Source: Parachlamydiales bacterium (GTDB taxonomy: Bacteria; Chlamydiota; Chlamydiia; Chlamydiales; SM23-39). From it: a stretch of DNA of 64,000 nt. The DNA lies in contig JAIBBX010000004.1 in NCBI GenBank assembly GCA_019694475.1, positions 124,001-188,000 on the forward strand, given 5' to 3'. How positions within the stretch are numbered: the stretch's first letter is position 1; each line of letters begins with the position of its first letter. The position numbers were made by a program, and so were the translations under genes. Of the stretch, positions 45,708 through 54,734 are shown piece by piece. The notes under the pieces are model-generated. The model was not told where the DNA came from. It saw nothing but the letters and a program-made list of their open reading frames with translations, and did not search any database.

Positions 45708-45730
45708 AACGCAAAACGCAGAATGCAAAA
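45708..45730 (+). repeat. GCAAAACGC-type repeat downstream of tRNA-Ala
   Basis: AACGCAAAACGCAGAATGC followed by AAAA, close to the word at 26733. It starts 8 bp after the tRNA gene. Confidence 0.6.
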
Positions 45731-45770
45731 CTCGAGTTTAGCAATCAGCAATCTGCGTTTAGAGTTTTTC

Positions 45771-47429
45771 TTATTCCCCTTCGAGGAGATCTAAGAAGGC
45801 TTGTAACTGTTTAGCACGGGTTGGGTGGCGCATCTTACGCAAAGCCTTGGCTTCGATCTGACGGACCCGTTCACGAGTGACTTTGAAGCGGACGCCCACT
45901 TCTTCGAGAGTTTTTGGCTTCCCATCCAATAGACCGAAACGTTCGATGAGCACGGTTCTTTCACGATCTGTGAGTGTGGAAAGAACTTCGTTCATCTTGT
46001 CTTTCAAGATGGCATAACCGGTAGCTTCAGCTGGCGATTCAATGCCGGTGTCTTCGAGGAAGTCCCCGAATTGGCTCTCGCCGCCGTCGCCCACTTCCGC
46101 TTGGAGCGAAATCGGGTGCTGAGCAATTTTATAGATCTCGCGAACTCTTTCTGGCGTGAGGCCGAGTTCGTTAGCGAGCTCTTCTGGAGTCGGCTCGCGT
46201 CCTGTTTCCATCATGAGTTTTTTTGCGCCGCGAAGCACTTTGTTGATCGTTTCGATCATGTGGACAGGGATACGGATCGTGCGGGCTTGGTCTGCGATTG
46301 CGCGAGTGACGGCCTGTCGGATCCACCAAGTGGCGTAGGTAGAGAATTTATAACCGCGGCGGTATTCGAATTTTTCGACCGCCTTCATAAGACCCATGTT
46401 TCCTTCTTGGATCAAATCGAGGAAGGATAGGCCTCTATTGGTGTATTTTTTCGCGATCGAAATGACAAGACGGAGGTTCGACTCGACCATTTCCCGCTTT
46501 GCTTCTTGGCTCTTGTCCATCCAGCGCTGCAGCATCCGGACGTCTTTTTTAAATTCTTCCAAATTACGCCCGGCGGCGAGTTCCCGTTTGTAGAGTTTTC
46601 GTTTTGCAGCAGCCAATTTGCCTGCAGCAAACTTGTTTTTCTCTGCACGAGGAGTGAGTTCTTGAATCTCTTTTTCAAGTTGGAGGAAACGATCGTAAGC
46701 GGAGAGGATCACTTCGCCAAAATCTTCGATTACATTGTGGCGGCAGCAAAAACGGCGCAGGTAGGCTTGGGAGCGGATCCGGCATTTCTCAATATTTTCC
46801 ATGAGAGTGGCGCGATCCTCTTTTTTCATATTCGGATCGCGACCTTGAATGAGAAGCTGCTCGAGAAGGAGGTCTTCCTGCTTCATCAGATCGCAAAGTT
46901 TTGGAAGCAGATTGAGGAAGTGGGCTTTGTCCGGCACCTCTTTTTCTGCGATGATTTTATCAAAACGCTCTTTCGTGGAAATCAGATAGCTTGCAATCGA
47001 AATGGCTTCCCGAATGGAATAGCGGAAGCGCATGATAATCTTTTCAATCTGGATTTGCGCTTTTTCAATGCGCTTGGAAATTTCAACTTCTTCTTCACGG
47101 GTGAGAAGAGGCACGGATCCCATTTCTTTGAGATACATCCGCACCGGGTCGTCCGATGTTCCTTCGGTTCTTTTCGGAAGGCCTTCTAATTCTTTGGCCT
47201 CTTTCTTTCGCTCTTTTTGTCTTTCAACTTCGGCTTGGTTGAGGACTTGAATGTCCATCCCGCTCAAGTAGATCAATACTTGGTCGATCTGCTCGGGAGA
47301 ATCGAAAGTCATTGGAAGAATTTCGTTGATTTCCTCGTACGTGAGGTAGCCTTGCTCTTTGGCTATGCCAACTAATTCTTCAATTTTCTGCTGATGCTGT
47401 GGATTACTAAAGGACGTGGTACCGGTCAT
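45771..47429 (-). CDS. rpoD: Major RNA polymerase sigma factor (sigma-66)
   Basis: 552 residues. The N-terminal region 1.1 (~10-85) is followed by [16 protein letters not shown] (1.2), a long non-conserved region, then region 2 ([55 protein letters not shown]), region 3 and region 4 ([34 protein letters not shown]). It directs most transcription from TTGACA/TATAAT promoters such as those at 11288 and 29360. AGGAGAG precedes the ATG. The next genes match the known chlamydial order. Confidence 0.96.
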   Translation of the reverse strand: MTGTTSFSNPQHQQKIEELVGIAKEQGYLTYEEINEILPMTFDSPEQIDQVLIYLSGMDIQVLNQAEVERQKERKKEAKELEGLPKRTEGTSDDPVRMYLKEMGSVPLLTREEEVEISKRIEKAQIQIEKIIMRFRYSIREAISIASYLISTKERFDKIIAEKEVPDKAHFLNLLPKLCDLMKQEDLLLEQLLIQGRDPNMKKEDRATLMENIEKCRIRSQAYLRRFCCRHNVIEDFGEVILSAYDRFLQLEKEIQELTPRAEKNKFAAGKLAAAKRKLYKRELAAGRNLEEFKKDVRMLQRWMDKSQEAKREMVESNLRLVISIAKKYTNRGLSFLDLIQEGNMGLMKAVEKFEYRRGYKFSTYATWWIRQAVTRAIADQARTIRIPVHMIETINKVLRGAKKLMMETGREPTPEELANELGLTPERVREIYKIAQHPISLQAEVGDGGESQFGDFLEDTGIESPAEATGYAILKDKMNEVLSTLTDRERTVLIERFGLLDGKPKTLEEVGVRFKVTRERVRQIEAKALRKMRHPTRAKQLQAFLDLLEGE

Positions 47430-47548
47430 GCTCTCCTAAAAAATGGGGAAAATGAGAATTTTCTTCTATAAAGACGAAAATATTGTGGATGGACGCCCCT
47501 CTTTCTGTCAATATGATAGTCTCAATCTAATTTTTTGCAACAACTTTT

Positions 47549-48361
47549 ATGGCCCTCTACGCATACGATGAAGGCATTCTCATTCATGCAGGCGATGCTG
47601 AAGCCGAAAAAATATATGAGTGCGTCAATTGCTTCCGGCCTGTCAGACGGCGCAAAGGGAGATGCAAAACCCCCCATTTTTATCACATTCAAGAAGCTCC
47701 CAGCTGCAGGCTTTATAGCAAATCGGAAGATCATTTAACAGCCCAGGTCGAACTGGAAAAAATGTTCCCTCGAGGAGCTTTGCAGATCGAAAAACCGTTC
47801 ATCGAAATCGATCGGGTGGCAGATCTTTGCTGGGAAAAAGAAAAAATAATTTTTGAAATTCAGTGCTCACAGATCACAAAAGTCGAAGCGGATTCTCGCA
47901 TCCGCGACTATAAAACAAAAGGCTATGATGTCGTTTGGCTCATGGATGATCGGCGGTACAACAAACGCATTTCCCGTCCTGCTGAGGAGTATCTTCGGAC
48001 TCTATCCGCCTATTATTTATCGATCGAGTCGATGGAGGTTTATGATCAATTCGAGATCTTTTCAGATGGGAAAAGAGTCAGAAAAGGGCGCCCCTTTCCG
48101 GTTGATTTGACGAAGGTTTTTAAAAGAGGCGAAAATGAATTTTCCCCTGAACTCTATCCCAAGCAGATCATTCGGTTGAATCTGGAGCGCTATTTTTATG
48201 GCGATCGAATGAGCAGAGCTTTGCGATTTCCCGAGGAAATGCTCCGGGAAAAGGAGATCGAAAAAAATTTCAGAAAGCCGAGCCGATTGTTTGTTTGGTT
48301 GAAAAAATATCTCTTAGAGCCTTACGTCCGTTGGCTTGATGGGGTGGCTAAAAGGTGTTGA
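47549..48361 (+). CDS. CoiA-like competence nuclease
   Basis: 270 residues. The N-terminal part has a small C-x2-C zinc-like element (CVNCFRPV) and FYHIQ. The middle holds a nuclease-like core with Asp in RVADLCWEKEKIIFEIQCSQI (E-x-Q variant of PD-(D/E)xK). In Gram-positive bacteria CoiA helps process incoming DNA during transformation; here the role is inferred. There is no good ribosome-binding site before the ATG at 47549. It diverges from rpoD and overlaps the next convergent gene by 14 bp. Confidence 0.7.
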   Translation: MALYAYDEGILIHAGDAEAEKIYECVNCFRPVRRRKGRCKTPHFYHIQEAPSCRLYSKSEDHLTAQVELEKMFPRGALQIEKPFIEIDRVADLCWEKEKIIFEIQCSQITKVEADSRIRDYKTKGYDVVWLMDDRRYNKRISRPAEEYLRTLSAYYLSIESMEVYDQFEIFSDGKRVRKGRPFPVDLTKVFKRGENEFSPELYPKQIIRLNLERYFYGDRMSRALRFPEEMLREKEIEKNFRKPSRLFVWLKKYLLEPYVRWLDGVAKRC

Positions 48362-48713
48362 AATAGAAGTCTGGGTGAATGATGAGGGCCAAAATCAGTC
48401 TGAAAAAGCAAAGGATTAGTGCAAATGGCAAAAGAACCCAATCTGCGAGATCTTTTGCGAAAATGACAATCCGGTCGACGAAAAAGTCCCGCGCTCCGCT
48501 AGAGCTTCCCAGTGTGCAAATGACAAAAACGGCTGCAAAGAAGATAGAAATCGTCCGCAAAATGGTTCGGCAGAACTTGCTGATCAAAGCAAGTGGAAAG
48601 CCAATAACGCGCTTCAGAAAATCTTTAAGACATTGAAGGCGTGCGCGAAAGGTGTTGTCGGGCTGAGGTCCTATTGAAATCTCAAAATATTCTCTTGAAT
48701 CGGTGCAAATCAT
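48348..48713 (-). CDS. Small membrane protein, unknown function
   Basis: 121 residues from the ATG at 48713; an upstream TTG would add six codons. Two hydrophobic segments (~50-68 and ~92-113) could span the membrane. Its 3' end overlaps the CoiA-like gene by 14 bp. No family recognised. Confidence 0.55.
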   Translation of the reverse strand: MICTDSREYFEISIGPQPDNTFRARLQCLKDFLKRVIGFPLALISKFCRTILRTISIFFAAVFVICTLGSSSGARDFFVDRIVIFAKDLADWVLLPFALILCFFRLILALIIHPDFYFNTF

Positions 48714-48738
48714 GGAAAAATTATACACCAAATAAGGT

Positions 48739-49173
48739 TTAGTTTGAACTTAATAAATCCTTATTCACTCTTCGCTTTAAATTGAAAAAATAAATAACAA
48801 CGCCATAACAAATGGCAGCTCGAATTAGCAGATTCCATGGAAATTCTTTTTTTAAAACGGCTTTTTCGGGAGATTTATAGTGGGCAGTCCAGGGCATTTT
48901 TGCCATCAGCTTCAATTCTGAAAGAGCTGCCCATTCGTTGGGGAAGTAGGGGGGAGGAAAAATATAGGATCCTTGGGTCCCCTCGAAGGCGAAATCGGCT
49001 TTGATGCCAAATTCTTTTTTTATCGGGATGGTTTCCCATTGGAGCACCTTGGCTGGCGCTGAATTTTTTAAAGAAAGGTAATGAATGCACTCTTTCCCAA
49101 AAAGGATGGTAAAGTGGAGAGTAATAGCTGAAACGCCGAGCAGAAAAAGGAGCTGGATTCGCTTTGGGTTCAT
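48739..49173 (-). CDS. Membrane protein next to rpsT (CT616-like position)
   Basis: 144 residues from the ATG at 49173, chosen because the longer frame to 49230 would cover the rpsT promoter. Two membrane helices (~6-26 and ~115-135) flank a short periplasmic part. In Chlamydia trachomatis an unnamed membrane protein lies between rpoD and rpsT, so this may be its orthologue, but I recall this from gene order only. Confidence 0.6.
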   Translation of the reverse strand: MNPKRIQLLFLLGVSAITLHFTILFGKECIHYLSLKNSAPAKVLQWETIPIKKEFGIKADFAFEGTQGSYIFPPPYFPNEWAALSELKLMAKMPWTAHYKSPEKAVLKKEFPWNLLIRAAICYGVVIYFFNLKRRVNKDLLSSN

Positions 49174-49180
49174 GGAGATC

Positions 49181-49209
49181 TTTACTATTTTTAAGCAACC
49201 GAGTATATT
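49181..49209 (+). promoter_or_regulatory. Sigma-70-type promoter of rpsT
   Basis: TTTACT (49181-49186), 17 bp, TATATT (49204-49209); the start would be ~49216, and the rpsT ATG follows at 49242 with GAGGA upstream. Confidence 0.55.
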
Positions 49210-49241
49210 GCTCACATTGAATATTCGCAAATCGAGGAATT

Positions 49242-49544
49242 ATGGCCGAAGACAAGAAGGCAGAAGCTAAAAAGAAAGAGGGAGCCAAGAGAAAACCCTC
49301 TGCTCTCAAACGAGATCAACAGAGCGAAAAAAAACGTCTGCGCAATAAATCTTACCGCGCGTCTGTTTTGACCGCCGTCCGCTCTCTGGAAAGTTCGATT
49401 AATCAGAAAGAGTCGGCAGAGACGCTTAAAACCAAGCTTAACGCGATCTATAGCTTGATGGATAAAGGGGTTAAGCATGGCGTTTATAAGGCTCAAAAGG
49501 CTGCCCGCACCAAGTCTCGTCTCACCGCTCGCTGCGCAAAGTAA
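49242..49544 (+). CDS. rpsT: Small ribosomal subunit protein bS20
   Basis: 100 residues, Lys/Arg/Ala-rich, slightly longer than E. coli S20 because of a charged N-terminus. The family core KPSALKRDQQSEKKRLRNKS and YRASVLTAVRSLESSI is present, as is the C-terminal HGVYKAQKAARTKSRLTAR. It binds 16S rRNA early in 30S assembly. It has its own promoter and terminator. Confidence 0.95.
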   Translation: MAEDKKAEAKKKEGAKRKPSALKRDQQSEKKRLRNKSYRASVLTAVRSLESSINQKESAETLKTKLNAIYSLMDKGVKHGVYKAQKAARTKSRLTARCAK

Positions 49545-49561
49545 GTAATTATTTCTTTAAT

Positions 49562-49586
49562 GCCCTCAAACAATTTATTTGAGGGC
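49562..49586 (+). terminator. Intrinsic terminator of rpsT
   Basis: GCCCTCAAA pairs with TTTGAGGGC (9 bp, 7-nt loop) 18 bp after the rpsT stop, followed by the T-rich TATTTCTATT. Confidence 0.8.
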
Positions 49587-49618
49587 TATTTCTATTCGTT
49601 TTCTATCTTTATTTAAGC

Positions 49619-49624
49619 TATAAT
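49619..49624 (+). promoter_or_regulatory. -10 element before the gene at 49657
   Basis: A perfect TATAAT within a T-rich stretch, ~33 nt before the ATG at 49657; no good -35 is seen 16-18 bp upstream. Confidence 0.4.
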
Positions 49625-49656
49625 ATATCCGAAATTAAAATTATTTGGAGATATTT

Positions 49657-50481
49657 ATGGCTGCTATTGGTCAATTGAATGCTGATATTAAAAAACAAAT
49701 CGCTCAATGCGAATTGTTAAGCGCGAGTTTACATGAAGGTGTATTTGAGCCTGCACAATGGGGAAAGTATAATTCAGAATATTCCAGGCTTCTTAAAAAG
49801 GAGATTGAGATTGTTGGCACAGCAGAGGCTATCGGAGATCCTCAAATTCCATCGATCATGCAAGCTTTTAAAAAAGCTGTAATCGGGCACCAAGTCGAAA
49901 TCATGGAAAGGATGAAGACCGCGGCCAGAGCACACCATCTCGATTTCAATATTCGTACTGGGGCTCCAGTTGCTCCAACGCCACCTCCAGCTCCTGAGCC
50001 CTCTTTGGCTTCGCGAGTTGTGAAAGGATTGTGGAATCATTCTGGCAAAATTGCTTTTGTTGCATCGATGTATTTGCTTGCGGGACAAACTCCAGCAGGC
50101 GCAAAGCTTCTTGCTGATGCAGGAACTCGGGCTGCTGCAATGTGCGAACCATTGAAACAAACTGTTGTTCAGGGCATCAATTATCTGTCAGCTAACCGAG
50201 CAGCGATTACTTCGATTTTGAGCGGATATGCAACGTTAACAGGTGCAAAAAAACTTTGGAGCGCTGGTAGCAAGAAACTTGCTTGCGCCTATTTACTCGC
50301 AGGTTCTGCTCTTACTGCAGCGCCTCATGTTTTGAAACCAGGCGTTATCTCAAAAGAAACATGGGATCAAGCATCTGCAGCGTGGGATAAAACGAGAGCT
50401 TTTGCAACAGATGCATTTACTGCAGTTTCCGGCGTAGTTTCTAAATGGACTGGCTCTCAGCAGCCTGTTCGCGAGCTGTAA
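49657..50481 (+). CDS. Protein with N-terminal helical domain, Pro linker and hydrophobic C-terminal half, unknown
   Basis: 274 residues; GGAG lies 6 nt before the ATG at 49657. Residues 1-100 are helical and charged; a Pro-rich linker (APTPPPAPEPS) follows at ~103-118; the rest is Ala-rich with several moderately hydrophobic helices (KIAFVASMYLLAGQ, LACAYLLAGSALTAA). No signal peptide. It could insert in a membrane, possibly the host's. The last 41 bp overlap the convergent gene. Confidence 0.6.
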   Translation: MAAIGQLNADIKKQIAQCELLSASLHEGVFEPAQWGKYNSEYSRLLKKEIEIVGTAEAIGDPQIPSIMQAFKKAVIGHQVEIMERMKTAARAHHLDFNIRTGAPVAPTPPPAPEPSLASRVVKGLWNHSGKIAFVASMYLLAGQTPAGAKLLADAGTRAAAMCEPLKQTVVQGINYLSANRAAITSILSGYATLTGAKKLWSAGSKKLACAYLLAGSALTAAPHVLKPGVISKETWDQASAAWDKTRAFATDAFTAVSGVVSKWTGSQQPVREL

Positions 50482-50797
50482 TCTGAAGGTAGAAGCACTG
50501 AACTGCGCGTTCAGCTAAATCATATAGTATGCCTGAGGCAATCCCCATGACAATGCGGACTGCCCAGGCGCTATACCACTGCACAGTGGGCATCAAAGCC
50601 CCAATCCCCACATATCCCCCAAAATTTTTGATCACCTGAATAGCAAACTGATCGATTGCTGCCATTAGTCCCATTTCATAGGCAATTCCAAGGCCGTAAT
50701 AGCCCCCGATTGCCACGGCAACGGCTCTGGGAGTCCATTTCAGAAGGAAATCAGTCACTGGCGTTGCGGATTCAGGGGGTGTTGATGATACCGACAT
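50441..50797 (-). CDS. Small membrane protein, unknown function
   Basis: 118 residues with ~3 moderately hydrophobic helices (PRAVAVAIGGYYGLGIAYEM, FGGYVGIGALM, WAVRIVMGIASGILYDLA). Starts with an ATG at 50797, 6 bp after the neighbouring minus-strand gene's stop; probably the second gene of that transcript. Overlaps the convergent gene by 41 bp. Confidence 0.5.
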   Translation of the reverse strand: MSVSSTPPESATPVTDFLLKWTPRAVAVAIGGYYGLGIAYEMGLMAAIDQFAIQVIKNFGGYVGIGALMPTVQWYSAWAVRIVMGIASGILYDLAERAVQCFYLQITAREQAAESQSI

Positions 50798-50803
50798 ATT
50801 TTT

Positions 50804-51802
50804 TTACGGGGCTGTAGATTTTACGCAGCGGTAAATAGCCGATTCATTGGATTGAATCGTTTCTGTATGCACATAGGTAGTCCCTTGAGCGGTAAACATC
50901 CATTTTTCATATGCTGATGATCCATTTGCATTGAATCTTGACTCAGGAACTGCCGCCAAATTGTTATAGCGGTAAAGGATATAGCTGGTTCCTGGTTCTA
51001 AATCGGATATTGTGACGGTAAGAACGATTTGCATGGAAGCGGGTCTCGTGTTGGATCCATCTGCGATGGGCGGATTTTCAAAATTGACATTTGTGTCGAC
51101 GCGCACGGGGAGAGTGTCTCCATTGAGATCTTTAACTCCGGTGATGGCGATGCCATAATTGCTGCCATCATTGCTCAATGAATAAACCGGGCCTGTCGGA
51201 CTGTTCGCGGTTTTTCTATCAGCGGGAAAAATCTCGAACCCATAACTAAAGAAATAGGTAGGAGTATTCTGGTTTTCCCAATATCCATTGTCATTGAAGC
51301 CGAGGACATCGTCAGGATAATAGCTTGGATCGGATAGCGGATGACTGGACTCTAGATACATCGCGCTAACGATATGATCGTAATCTGGGTCTCCAGCATC
51401 GGGATCTGTGTTCATGTAGAAGAGATATTGGTTTGCGTATACGCCGATTGCAACAGGATTGCCGGCTGCGATTTTTTGTTTGAGCCAAATGAAGAATTGG
51501 TCTGTATTTTCTTGCGAATCGGTGTCCCATTCTTCGTAGGCCAAATGCATCTTTTGGGCAGCCTTTTTATCATTGACGCCGATTAAAAGAGCATCATTTG
51601 TCTGGCTCCCGTCCTTAGAGGCAATCGCCCTTGCGTCGAATTGAGAAAGATATTGGCCGTAATAAAGGCCTGCGCTGATGAGGCTCGTTTCGCCGCAGTA
51701 TCCCGAATTTGTGAACCACTGGAACCGAGCTGGTACGTCGTTTCTTTGTGTGTTCGCAAACAAGGTAAAGGAAAAAATAACAGATGTTAAAATTTTGATC
51801 AT
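50804..51802 (-). CDS. Secreted papain-fold (C39-like) protein
   Basis: 332 residues with a signal peptide (MIKILTSVIFSFTLFA). Cys36 in NSGYCGETSLISAG, His143 in DYDHIVSAMY and Asn/Asp near 165-170 (LGFNDNGYW) are spaced as in C39-like cysteine peptidases, so a thiol protease or inactive relative is likely. The C-terminal third is a beta-sandwich (TVTISDLEPGTSYILYRYN). The Q-W-F-T-N-S-G-Y-C-G start is reminiscent of eukaryotic proteins, but I cannot test this. Confidence 0.6.
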   Translation of the reverse strand: MIKILTSVIFSFTLFANTQRNDVPARFQWFTNSGYCGETSLISAGLYYGQYLSQFDARAIASKDGSQTNDALLIGVNDKKAAQKMHLAYEEWDTDSQENTDQFFIWLKQKIAAGNPVAIGVYANQYLFYMNTDPDAGDPDYDHIVSAMYLESSHPLSDPSYYPDDVLGFNDNGYWENQNTPTYFFSYGFEIFPADRKTANSPTGPVYSLSNDGSNYGIAITGVKDLNGDTLPVRVDTNVNFENPPIADGSNTRPASMQIVLTVTISDLEPGTSYILYRYNNLAAVPESRFNANGSSAYEKWMFTAQGTTYVHTETIQSNESAIYRCVKSTAP

Positions 51803-51832
51803 AAGCGGCGATAATAGGCCAATCGGGGTTTT

Positions 51833-53329
51833 TTATACAAGGTTGTCAAGAAGCCGGGCAGTCAAACCAGATGTTTTTCCTGAGTGTTTTGCCAGCATGG
51901 TTCTCAAGATTGATTCTTGAGCGGCAATTTCGATTCCTTTTTTTGCCCGTGTAATGGCTGTGTAAACAGCTTCTTTGCCGAAATGTTCGCTCCCTTCAGG
52001 AAAAAGGGCGAGCACCTGATCGAATTCGCTTCCTTGGCTCTTATGAACGGAGAGGCAAAAGGCAATTTCGAAGGGAGGCAGCAATTTATACGGAATTTTC
52101 TGCGGGAAGTAGGCGGTCCCATCGCGCAAGACAATCTTTCCTCTGCTTTTTCCGATCAGGACGCCGCAGTTTCCGTTATAAAGATCTTGGTCAAGGCTAT
52201 TGCTAGTGATCATGATGGGCACTGTCCACCACTGACCGGGGCGGATTTTCAGGCTCATTTCATGCACGATTTGTTCATTTAGAGCATCGATTCCGAAAGG
52301 CCCCGCTCTAAGGGCTCCTAAAATCCGAAAGCGATTGAGGGCGCAAAGCGCTTCTTCAGGATTTGGCTCTTCCCAAGAAAATTTGGGATCGAGTTTTTCG
52401 TAGAGTTTATGCACCAAATGGCGGTCAAACTCCCAAGAAAGGCAATTTCCCGTCCATTCTCCTCGATTCACGCTTGCGGCTAAACGATGGATTTCAGAAT
52501 TTTCTGTTCGCATCGATTTTTCAAGCTGGGTGCCAAAATGGGCTGCGATTTCTCGAAATACGCTGCCCGCTTCAACGGGAGGAAGTTGGTCGGGATCTCC
52601 GAGCAAAAGAAGGCGGGTGCCGCTGCCGATTGACTCGAGCAATTTGGCGAGTAAGGGTGCGTCGAGCATCGAGGCTTCATCGACAATCACGAGATCGGCA
52701 TCGATTTTCCAATTGGAAAATAGATTCATTTCTCCTGGCCGGATCTTGAGCAGCCGATGGAGAGTTTTTGCAGCAATTTCCATCCCGAGAACTGATTGCA
52801 GATGGGAAGCTGCTTTTCCTGTCGGGGCCGCAAGAATGATTTTGGCTTTGGGCTGCTGTTTTAAAAAAAGGCGCACGAATGTAGCTGCGGTATATGTTTT
52901 GCCTGTGCCTGGTCCGCCGCAGATGATGGAAAAGGAGTTTTCGAAAGCGTTTTGCACCGCTTTTTTTTGCGCTGGGAGTAAGGAAATAGTGTCCAAATCT
53001 ACTGGAGGGAGAGGTTGCCGCTCCCCGCGAAGCCGCTGAATTTGTTCTAAAATATGGGTTTCCAGCGTCCAATTGCGGTGCAGGTAGTAGCGATTTCCTT
53101 GTTTGACGATCGCTTCTAAGTTGGGAAGATCGGGAGCGGCGGGGGCCTCCATGCAAAGGTGGCCTTCTCTCGCGCTTTGCATGAGAGCTTCTAAAAATTG
53201 AGCTCTTTCTTCTGTGTAGGCATCCTTAAGGATCCGTTTTGCAAAGAAGGAATTGAGAATGTTTTTATTAACCCGGCACTCAAATAAGTGAAAATCTGCT
53301 TGCTGCGGCTTCGCCAAATCGATCTTCAT
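51833..53329 (-). CDS. recD: Exonuclease V alpha chain (RecD helicase)
   Basis: 498 residues from the ATG at 53329 (a TTG seven codons upstream is possible). SF1B helicase motifs: CGGPGTGKTYTAATF (Walker A), LVIVDEASMLDAPLL (DEAS), LLLGDPDQLPPVEAG and SVHKSQGSEFDQVL. It is the 5'-3' helicase of RecBCD. The length is below the ~600 residues of enterobacterial RecD, as in other Chlamydiae. The first codons lie inside the left arm of the 173-bp quasi-palindrome. Confidence 0.93.
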   Translation of the reverse strand: MKIDLAKPQQADFHLFECRVNKNILNSFFAKRILKDAYTEERAQFLEALMQSAREGHLCMEAPAAPDLPNLEAIVKQGNRYYLHRNWTLETHILEQIQRLRGERQPLPPVDLDTISLLPAQKKAVQNAFENSFSIICGGPGTGKTYTAATFVRLFLKQQPKAKIILAAPTGKAASHLQSVLGMEIAAKTLHRLLKIRPGEMNLFSNWKIDADLVIVDEASMLDAPLLAKLLESIGSGTRLLLLGDPDQLPPVEAGSVFREIAAHFGTQLEKSMRTENSEIHRLAASVNRGEWTGNCLSWEFDRHLVHKLYEKLDPKFSWEEPNPEEALCALNRFRILGALRAGPFGIDALNEQIVHEMSLKIRPGQWWTVPIMITSNSLDQDLYNGNCGVLIGKSRGKIVLRDGTAYFPQKIPYKLLPPFEIAFCLSVHKSQGSEFDQVLALFPEGSEHFGKEAVYTAITRAKKGIEIAAQESILRTMLAKHSGKTSGLTARLLDNLV

Positions 53330-53440
53330 CGTCGCTCTTGCCTTTGGCAATAGTGCTCCTCTGTCAGAACGGGGCTTTGCCCCTTCGATTTGACTTTGCC
53401 TCGCTGGCGCATATTGTCACTTATTTGAGTGCCGGGTTAA
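53268..53440. repeat. 173-bp quasi-palindrome with perfect 24-bp outer arms spanning the recD start
   Basis: The 24 bp at 53268-53291 (TTAACCCGGCACTC, AAATAAGTGA) reappear as an exact reverse complement at 53417-53440. Further in, similarity continues to about 56 bp with mismatches and one offset (CAAATCGA on both arms). The left arm is coding (RecD HLFECRVNKN); the right arm covers the stop of the methyltransferase gene. A GGGGC-TTT-GCCCC hairpin is in the middle. Confidence 0.85.
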
Positions 53441-54243
53441 TGGGTTCCAACTTTTTTCAGTTCCATCGTCATGTAAAAACCGACTCTGTTCCAACCGAAA
53501 ATCGACGCTGCAATATAGGCAAAAAATTGAGCAAATTTCGACTTAGCCTTCAAAAGATCGTGGCTGGTCGCAGTCGACTTCAGCGATTCGATTTTGACAG
53601 GCAGTTTTTTCAGCATAGCCCGCGTTTCCCTCAGCGTGTACCCTTTAGTGCCTAAACTTTCTACATCGTAGAACAAAACATTGCTGAAAGAACGAAAAGG
53701 TTTGCCTTTGAAAAGGGCCGTTTTTAAATATCGGTAGAATACGACAAGAGAATGCCGGTTATAGATCATGATTTTGATCGATCCGCCCGGTTTGGCAACG
53801 CGGACGATTTCTTCAAGGCATTTTTGGGTATTCGGCGAGTGGTGGATCACTCCCCAAGAATAGACTAAATCAAATGAATTGGACTCGAAGGGGAGATTTT
53901 CTGCATCGGCGATCCGGATATCTGCATTCAGTCCATATAAATCAAGGCGATGGCGTACGTTGTCAATCGCCTCTTGCGTCAGATCGATACCGTGGGCTTT
54001 TGCTCCAGAACGGGCCCATTGAAGAAAATCGGTGCCGGCGCCAATGCCGACCTCAAGAACATTAAGTCCAGCAAAACGGGTGAATTGAGCGAAAGAGAAT
54101 ATCTCAGGTTCTACCGCATAGCGGTGCGCTTCGATTTTCTCGAAATATTCTTTAGAGAATTTTTCTTCTTGGACATGTTCGGTCCCGCACGATGCCTGAT
54201 TCCAGTATCTCGCAACCTCTGCCTTGAGCTTTTCTTCAATCAT
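53437..54243 (-). CDS. SAM-dependent methyltransferase
   Basis: 268 residues from the ATG at 54243; an in-frame extension to 54333 would add a hydrophobic, unlikely N-terminus. Motif I VLEVGIGAGTDFLQWA, then GIDLTQEAI, then DLVYSWGVIHHS and KPGGSIKIMIYNRHS are class I methyltransferase signatures. The substrate is unknown; ubiquinone/menaquinone-type or lipid methylation fit best. Its stop lies in the right arm of the quasi-palindrome. Confidence 0.8.
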   Translation of the reverse strand: MIEEKLKAEVARYWNQASCGTEHVQEEKFSKEYFEKIEAHRYAVEPEIFSFAQFTRFAGLNVLEVGIGAGTDFLQWARSGAKAHGIDLTQEAIDNVRHRLDLYGLNADIRIADAENLPFESNSFDLVYSWGVIHHSPNTQKCLEEIVRVAKPGGSIKIMIYNRHSLVVFYRYLKTALFKGKPFRSFSNVLFYDVESLGTKGYTLRETRAMLKKLPVKIESLKSTATSHDLLKAKSKFAQFFAYIAASIFGWNRVGFYMTMELKKVGTH

Positions 54244-54308
54244 GCGGCTATGATACCAATTTTTCAGTAGTGAAAAAAGAGAAAAGAAGAATACCATTTC
54301 CCAACACA

Positions 54309-54734
54309 ATGGCAGCACCTTTAAATCGATCAAAAACTCTTCCTCCTACTCTCTATCACGACGATGCGCATTGGAAAAAATTCAAAGAAGCTGTTCACAG
54401 ATACGATTCGGCGCAAGCATTAGATCTCATGAGGGCATATCAATATAAGAGAATTGACGGAAAAATCGATCAATTGATTCTTGAACTTGTCGATGGAAAT
54501 CAACCGCGTGAAATTTTATTCCTCGTGCAGGTGCTTCAACAAACCGATCAAGTCACAGAAGTGTCGCGCATTTGCCAAGTGGGTGCCCAGATTCTTTCAG
54601 GAACTCAATCGCGGAAGAGAAATCCGAACATCCCAATCCTTGCTGAAGGGTATGCCATCGAATATAGACGCTGGCAATGGAAAAAAAGAGCGGCGTTTAT
54701 GGAGATGATTGCAAAATTGGGGAAGGAAGTATGA
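54309..54734 (+). CDS. Small charged protein, unknown function
   Basis: 141 residues from the ATG at 54309; a GTG at 54270 would add 13 basic residues. Soluble, helical, Arg/Lys/Gln-rich. It overlaps the next gene by 4 bp (ATGA), so the two are co-translated. No family recognised. Confidence 0.5.
   Translation: MAAPLNRSKTLPPTLYHDDAHWKKFKEAVHRYDSAQALDLMRAYQYKRIDGKIDQLILELVDGNQPREILFLVQVLQQTDQVTEVSRICQVGAQILSGTQSRKRNPNIPILAEGYAIEYRRWQWKKRAAFMEMIAKLGKEV

Noticed and set aside
47506..47540. TTGACA or TTGCAA as the rpoD promoter
   Set aside because: TTGACA has no -10 at a proper distance; TTGCAA-16-TATCAT is possible but too weak to list.
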